Origin: Streptomyces roseochromogenus subsp. oscitans DS 12.976
Lineage (GTDB): Bacteria > Actinomycetota > Actinomycetes > Streptomycetales > Streptomycetaceae
Length of the DNA: 64,000 bases
NCBI RefSeq assembly: GCF_000497445.1
Contig: NZ_CM002285.1
Span: 5,394,247-5,458,246, forward strand
Direction of reading: 5' to 3'
Made by a program: the position numbers and the translations under genes. Position 1 is the stretch's first letter. Every line of letters starts with the position of its first letter. Positions 59,764 through 64,000 of the stretch are shown piece by piece. Under the pieces are notes generated by a model, which was not told the origin of the DNA, did not search any database, and saw nothing but the letters and a program-made list of their open reading frames with translations.

Positions 59764-60412
59764 AGTGCTCGTGACCTGCGCTGACGCGGCGCTCACCTTC
59801 GGCCGGGGCACACAGGCGGTCGTGGCCGTACACGGCGCCAACCTCGAGATCGGGTCCGGCGACCGGCTCGCCGTCGTCGGCCCCTCCGGGTCGGGCAAGA
59901 GTTCGCTGTTGCACCTGTTGGCCGGGCTCGAACAGGCCACCAGCGGCACCGTGCGGCGGGCCGCCTTTCTGGGGCCGTACGACATCGGCCTAGTCTTCCA
60001 GGGCGACAGCCTGATCCCGGCCTTGAACGTGGTCGAGAACACCGCTCTCCCGCTGGTCCTCGCCGACCGCCCGGAAAGCGAGGCCCAGCAGGCCGCCCTC
60101 GCGGCGCTCACGCTGGTCGACGCTGCCGACCTGGCGGACCGGCTGCCCGAGGAGATCTCCGGTGGTCAGGCCCAGCGGGTGGCCGTCGCCCGGGTGCTGG
60201 CCCAGTCCCCACGCCTGATCCTCGCCGACGAACCCACCGGCCGCCTCGACCACACCACCGGCGGCCGTGTCCTCGACGCCCTCCTCACTGCCGCCGACCA
60301 CACCGGCGCGGCCCTCGTCGTCACCACCCACGATCCCGCCGTCGCCGCCCGCTTCACCACCCGGCGCGCCATGCGCGACGGCCGGCTGCTCGCACCCGAG
60401 GAGGTGCCATGA
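59750..60412 (+). CDS. ABC transporter ATPase 2
   Basis: A 220-aa ATPase with GPSGSGKSSLLHLLAGLE, LVFQGDSLIPALNV, ISGGQAQRVAVARVL, LILADEPTGRLD and TTHDPAVAAR. ATG 59750 follows GAGGTG. The stop overlaps the permease start by four bases. The two ATPases may form a heterodimer on the permease. Confidence 0.93.
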   Translation: MSPDEVLVTCADAALTFGRGTQAVVAVHGANLEIGSGDRLAVVGPSGSGKSSLLHLLAGLEQATSGTVRRAAFLGPYDIGLVFQGDSLIPALNVVENTALPLVLADRPESEAQQAALAALTLVDAADLADRLPEEISGGQAQRVAVARVLAQSPRLILADEPTGRLDHTTGGRVLDALLTAADHTGAALVVTTHDPAVAARFTTRRAMRDGRLLAPEEVP

Positions 60413-63060
60413 TCGGCTCGTGGACGGTCGGCCTGGCCCGCCACCGCACCGGACGTCTGCTGGCTGCGCTGGCCGGGATCGCCCTCGCGGTCGCCCTGGT
60501 CGCCGCGCTGGGCTCGTTCCTCACGGCGTCGAAGGCGACCATGACCCAGCGTGCCGTGCGCTCGGTCGCCGTCGACTGGCAGGTCCAGGTACAGCCAGGC
60601 GTCGACCCCGGCGCGGTAATGTCCCTGGTCCGCAAGGCGCCGGGGACCCGCGCCGCCCTGCCCGTCGGCTTCGCCCACACCACCGGCTTCACCGCGCGCG
60701 TCCAGGGCAGTACCCAGACCACGGGCCCCGGCATGGCCCTCGGCCTGCCCGACGGCTACCGCGCCCTCTTCCCCGACGCGATCCGCACGCTGTCCGGCTC
60801 CCCGAGCGGCGTCCTGCTGGCCCAGCAGACCGCTTCCAACCTGCACGCCGCTCCTGGCGACACCATCGCCGTCCAGTTTCCCGGCATCGGGCTGAGGCCG
60901 GTGAAGGTAGACGGCGTGATCGACCTGCCCCAGGCCGACTCCCTCTTCCAAACCGTCGGCGCACCCAGCCAGTCCCAGCCCACCGCACCCCCGGACAACG
61001 TCGTCCTGCTGCCCGCCGCCAGGTTCGCCGCACTGACCCGGGGTGCCTCTGCGGTCACCACCCAGATCCATGTCGCCCGCGACGACGCCCGCCTGCCCTC
61101 CGACCCAGCCGCCGCCTTCACCGCGGTCACCCGCGCCGCCCACAACCTGGAGGCCCGCTCCGCGGGCGCCGCGCTGGTCGGCAACAACGTCGGCGCCGCC
61201 CTCGACTCCGCCCGGCAGGACGCCCTGTACGCCCAGATTCTTTTCCTCTTCCTCGGCGTCCCCGGCGCGGTCCTGGCTGCCGCCCTGACCGCCGCGGTCG
61301 CCTCCGCCGGCGGCGAGCGGCGCCGCCAGGAGCAGGGCCTGCTACGGCTGCGCGGCCTGCGCCCCCGCCAGATCACCGCCCTCGCCGGGTTGGAAGCGGC
61401 GCTGATCGGTCTCGCCGGCGGCCTGGCCGGACTGGGCGTCGCCGCCCTGACCGGCCGCCTCGCCTTCGGTGCCGCCTCCTTCGGAGCGGGCGCGGGCACC
61501 TGGGCCGCCTGGTACAGCACTGCATTCGTCCTCGGCGCCGCCGTCGCCGCGGTAGCCGTCCTCGTCCCGGCCCTGCGTGACCTGCACACGGTGACCGTCG
61601 CGGAAACCCGCAAGGAGTCCGGCGCCCGCAGCACCCGGAACCCGTGGTGGATGCGGTACGGCCTGGACTTCGCCCTCCTGATCGGCTCCTGGCTGGTCTT
61701 CCGCGCCTCCTCCGGCAACCAGTACGCGCTGGTCCTGGCCCCGGAAGGCGTGCCCAGCATCTCCGTGTCGTACTGGGCCTTCCTCGGACCTGCCCTGCTG
61801 TGGATCGGCGCCGCGCTGCTGCTGTGGCGGCTCACCCTCCTCGCCCTCACCCACGGCCGTCCCGCCATGGCCCGGCTGGCCCGCCCGCTGACCACGACCC
61901 TCGCCGGCACCACCGCCGCCACCCTCTCCCGGCGCCGCCGCCCTCTGGCCCGCTCGGTCGTGCTGCTCGCCCTCGCTGTGTCCTTCGCACTCTCCACCGC
62001 CGTCTTCAACGCCACATACCGCCAGCAGGCCGAGGTCGACGCCCGCCTGACCAACGGCGCCGACGTCACCGTCACCGAACCACCCGGTGCCCGTGTCCCA
62101 CCCGGCGCCGGATCCGCCCTGAAGATCTCCGGCGTACGGCACGTCGAACCCCTCCAGCACCGCTTCGCCTACGTCGGCTCCGATCTCCAGGACCTCTACG
62201 GCGTCCGCCCCGACACCATCGCCAGCGCCACCTCCCTCCAGGACGCCTACTTCGCCGGCGGCACGGCTCGGCAACTCATGCGGCGCCTCGCCGAACGGCC
62301 CGACAACCTGCTGGTCAGCGTCGAGACCGTCAACGACTTCCAGCTCTCCCCCGGCGACACCGTCAACCTGCGCATCCAGGACGCCCGCACCAAGGCCCTG
62401 CGCACGGTCCTCTTCCACTACGCGGGCATCGCCAAGGAGTTCCCCACGGCGCCGAAGGACAGCTTCTTCGTCGCCAACGCCTCCTACATCGCCAAGGCGA
62501 CCGGCAGCGACGCGGTCGGCGTCTTCCTCCTCGACACCGGCGGCACCCACCAGAAGCAGATCGCCACGCGCCTGCGCTCGCAGCTCGGCACCAGCGCCAC
62601 CGTCAGCGACCTCACCCAGACCCGCGGCACCGTCGGCACCAGCCTCACCTCGGTCGACCTGGCCGGACTCACCCGCATCGAGCTTGCCTTCGCGGTCCTG
62701 CTGGCCGCCGGAGCCGGGGGACTGGTCCTCGCCCTCGGGCTCGCCGAACGCCGCCGGACCTTCGCCATCGCCACCGTCCTCGGCGCACGCACACGCCAGC
62801 TGCGCGGCATGGTCCTCACCGAGGCCCTCCTGCTGGCCGCAGGCGGCCTGGCCGGGGGTGCCGTCATCGGTTGGGCGCTGTCGGAGATGCTGGTCAAGGT
62901 ACTCACCGGCGTGTTCGACCCGCCGCCCGCCGCCCTGGCGGTGCCCGGCGTCTACCTGACCCTGACCGGAATGGCCGCCTTGATCGCCGTACTGGCCGCA
63001 GCCCTGAACGGCGTCCGCAGTGCCCGGCGCCCCGCGGTGGAGGAACTCCGCGACCTGTGA
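60409..63060 (+). CDS. FtsX-like ABC permease (duplicated, 883 aa)
   Basis: An 883-aa permease with two FtsX-type halves. Each has a large extracytoplasmic loop after a first segment (LLAALAGIALAVALVAALG; VVLLALAVSFALSTAVF) and a three-helix block (LGVPGAVLAAALTAAVASAG ...; LAFAVLLAAGAGGLVLALG ...). GARTRQLRGMVLTEALLLAA is the coupling-helix region. It fits MacB-like lipid, peptide or drug systems, or a sensing complex for the two-component pair. Confidence 0.9.
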   Translation: MIGSWTVGLARHRTGRLLAALAGIALAVALVAALGSFLTASKATMTQRAVRSVAVDWQVQVQPGVDPGAVMSLVRKAPGTRAALPVGFAHTTGFTARVQGSTQTTGPGMALGLPDGYRALFPDAIRTLSGSPSGVLLAQQTASNLHAAPGDTIAVQFPGIGLRPVKVDGVIDLPQADSLFQTVGAPSQSQPTAPPDNVVLLPAARFAALTRGASAVTTQIHVARDDARLPSDPAAAFTAVTRAAHNLEARSAGAALVGNNVGAALDSARQDALYAQILFLFLGVPGAVLAAALTAAVASAGGERRRQEQGLLRLRGLRPRQITALAGLEAALIGLAGGLAGLGVAALTGRLAFGAASFGAGAGTWAAWYSTAFVLGAAVAAVAVLVPALRDLHTVTVAETRKESGARSTRNPWWMRYGLDFALLIGSWLVFRASSGNQYALVLAPEGVPSISVSYWAFLGPALLWIGAALLLWRLTLLALTHGRPAMARLARPLTTTLAGTTAATLSRRRRPLARSVVLLALAVSFALSTAVFNATYRQQAEVDARLTNGADVTVTEPPGARVPPGAGSALKISGVRHVEPLQHRFAYVGSDLQDLYGVRPDTIASATSLQDAYFAGGTARQLMRRLAERPDNLLVSVETVNDFQLSPGDTVNLRIQDARTKALRTVLFHYAGIAKEFPTAPKDSFFVANASYIAKATGSDAVGVFLLDTGGTHQKQIATRLRSQLGTSATVSDLTQTRGTVGTSLTSVDLAGLTRIELAFAVLLAAGAGGLVLALGLAERRRTFAIATVLGARTRQLRGMVLTEALLLAAGGLAGGAVIGWALSEMLVKVLTGVFDPPPAALAVPGVYLTLTGMAALIAVLAAALNGVRSARRPAVEELRDL

Positions 63061-63086
63061 GGGAGCGACCTGTCTACTCTGTTGCC

Positions 63087-63848
63087 ATGGGCACGCCTGC
63101 CGCACAGGACCGCAGCCGCCTGCACATCCTGGTCGTCGAAGACGACGACACCATCGGACGCCACCTGGAAACCGGCCTCCGCGTCAACGGCTACGCCCCC
63201 GCCTGGAGCCGCACCGGCGCCTCGGCCCTGACGGAGACGGACCGCACCGCCTACGACGCCGTTCTCCTGGACCTCGGCCTGCCCGACCTCGACGGACTGG
63301 ACCTCGCCCGCACCCTGCGCGCCCGCTTCCCCGACCTGCTGATCGTGATCCTCACCGCCCGTACCGACGACATCGACGTCATCGCCGGCCTGGACGCAGG
63401 CGCCGACGACTACCTGGTCAAACCTTTCAGCCTCACCGTTCTGCTGGCCCGCCTCCGCGCCCACCTGCGCCGACAGACCAGCACATCGCAGCCGCAGCCC
63501 CCACTACGGCTCGGCGACCTGGTCATCGACACCACGGCACGCCGCTGCACTCTGCACGACACGGAGATCTCCTTGCGGCCGAAGGAATTCGACCTCCTCG
63601 CCCTGCTCGCCCAGAACCCCGGCACCGCCGTCTCGCGAGAAACGCTGATGGCACAGGTGTGGGACGAGAACTGGTTCGGCCCCACCAAGACCCTGGACGT
63701 CACCATGGCCGGCCTACGCCGACGCCTCACCCAGGCCGCGGAGGAGTCCGGCCGCCCTTGCCGGTTGCCCCATATCACCACGCTCCGAGGGCATGGCTAC
63801 CGCCTCGAGCGCTGCGGCTGGAGCGATGAGGCCGGGACGAAGAGTTGA
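63087..63848 (+). CDS. OmpR/PhoB-family response regulator
   Basis: A 253-aa regulator. The receiver has the acidic pair in VVEDDDTIG, phospho-Asp 62 in LLDLGLPDLDG and Lys in DDYLVKPFSL. The winged helix includes LRPKEFDLLALLAQN and LRGHGYRL. It follows the permease closely and is probably partnered with the divergent histidine kinase. Confidence 0.92.
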   Translation: MGTPAAQDRSRLHILVVEDDDTIGRHLETGLRVNGYAPAWSRTGASALTETDRTAYDAVLLDLGLPDLDGLDLARTLRARFPDLLIVILTARTDDIDVIAGLDAGADDYLVKPFSLTVLLARLRAHLRRQTSTSQPQPPLRLGDLVIDTTARRCTLHDTEISLRPKEFDLLALLAQNPGTAVSRETLMAQVWDENWFGPTKTLDVTMAGLRRRLTQAAEESGRPCRLPHITTLRGHGYRLERCGWSDEAGTKS

Positions 63849-64000
63849 CCGGCCCTCGCCTGTTCGCGCAGGAGGGTCTGCACTCATTCGGCCGACGCCA
63901 TCCGGTCAGCGACCGCCCCACGGGAGTCTGCGGACATGCCCAAGCTGCCGCAGGCGGCCCCGGCCGCATTACGGTGGCCGCGGCTCGCCGGCGTGTGCCG

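Noticed and set aside
1..64000. CRISPR array
   Set aside because: No set of direct repeats with unique spacers was found; the repeats seen are contiguous or only two-copy.

Overview
The window reads as a high-GC actinomycete, almost certainly a Streptomyces. The evidence is strong codon bias to G/C at third positions, AGGAGG-type ribosome sites, ATGA-coupled operons, a type II polyketide synthase, TrmB/LuxR-type regulators, a conservon-type sensor kinase, and secreted glycoside hydrolases. No rRNA, intact tRNA or CRISPR array was found.

Layout. (1) 0.4-7.2 kb is one edge of a type II PKS locus: an acyl-CoA carboxylase beta subunit, KSalpha, KSbeta/CLF, ACP, an unusual acyltransferase carrying a shrunken ketosynthase-like N-terminus, and a small DUF6059-like protein. 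It ends at a strong hairpin shared with a convergent GH16 glucanase. (2) 8.7-33.8 kb is an uncharacterised biosynthetic cluster. Two paralogous regulators flank a tiny secreted peptide gene. A ten-gene minus-strand operon follows (MFS exporter, ATP-grasp ligase, VOC protein, an ABC-like/Ldh_2 fusion, Gfo/Idh oxidoreductase, two TIM-barrel isomerase-like proteins, sulfotransferase, second ATP-grasp ligase, GT2 glycosyltransferase). A divergent nine-gene plus-strand operon makes a nucleotide-sugar dehydrogenase, an A-T-C NRPS, a NodB-type deacetylase, CysC/CysD/CysN (PAPS synthesis) and a sulfonate-type ABC importer. PAPS is made but no PAPS reductase is present, so the sulfate is probably passed to the product by the sulfotransferase. 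I infer a sulfated sugar-peptide product of unknown structure. The right border cuts into a truncated TPR/XRE regulator.

(3) 34-37.6 kb holds a secreted GH18 chitinase-like enzyme, a secreted 3D-domain-like protein and an RsbW-like anti-sigma kinase, plus a perfect orphan palindrome. (4) 37.7-45.6 kb is a PTS-linked dihydroxyacetone/glycerol regulon: HPr, DhaM, an IclR regulator, aquaglyceroporin, two DhaK/DhaL pairs and an Enzyme I. Two matching operators mark the IclR target sites. (5) 45.7-47.8 kb is a lone nitrate/nitrite-sensor-like histidine kinase.

(6) 47.8-56.6 kb is an accessory island bracketed by about 145-bp direct repeats. Each repeat contains the 3' half of a tRNA gene and a downstream terminator, which is the usual signature of tyrosine-recombinase integration. 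Inside are small hypotheticals, a frameshifted JetA (Wadjet) remnant, a VapBC toxin-antitoxin pair, two IS5-type transposase scraps, a hotdog thioesterase, a low-GC GNAT and a P450 with an atypical I-helix. A 28-bp exact match to the same tRNA fragment lies at 8.67 kb, next to the biosynthetic cluster. (7) 56.9-63.9 kb is an ABC export/sensing locus: histidine kinase, lipoprotein, two ATPases, an 883-aa FtsX-type permease and a response regulator.
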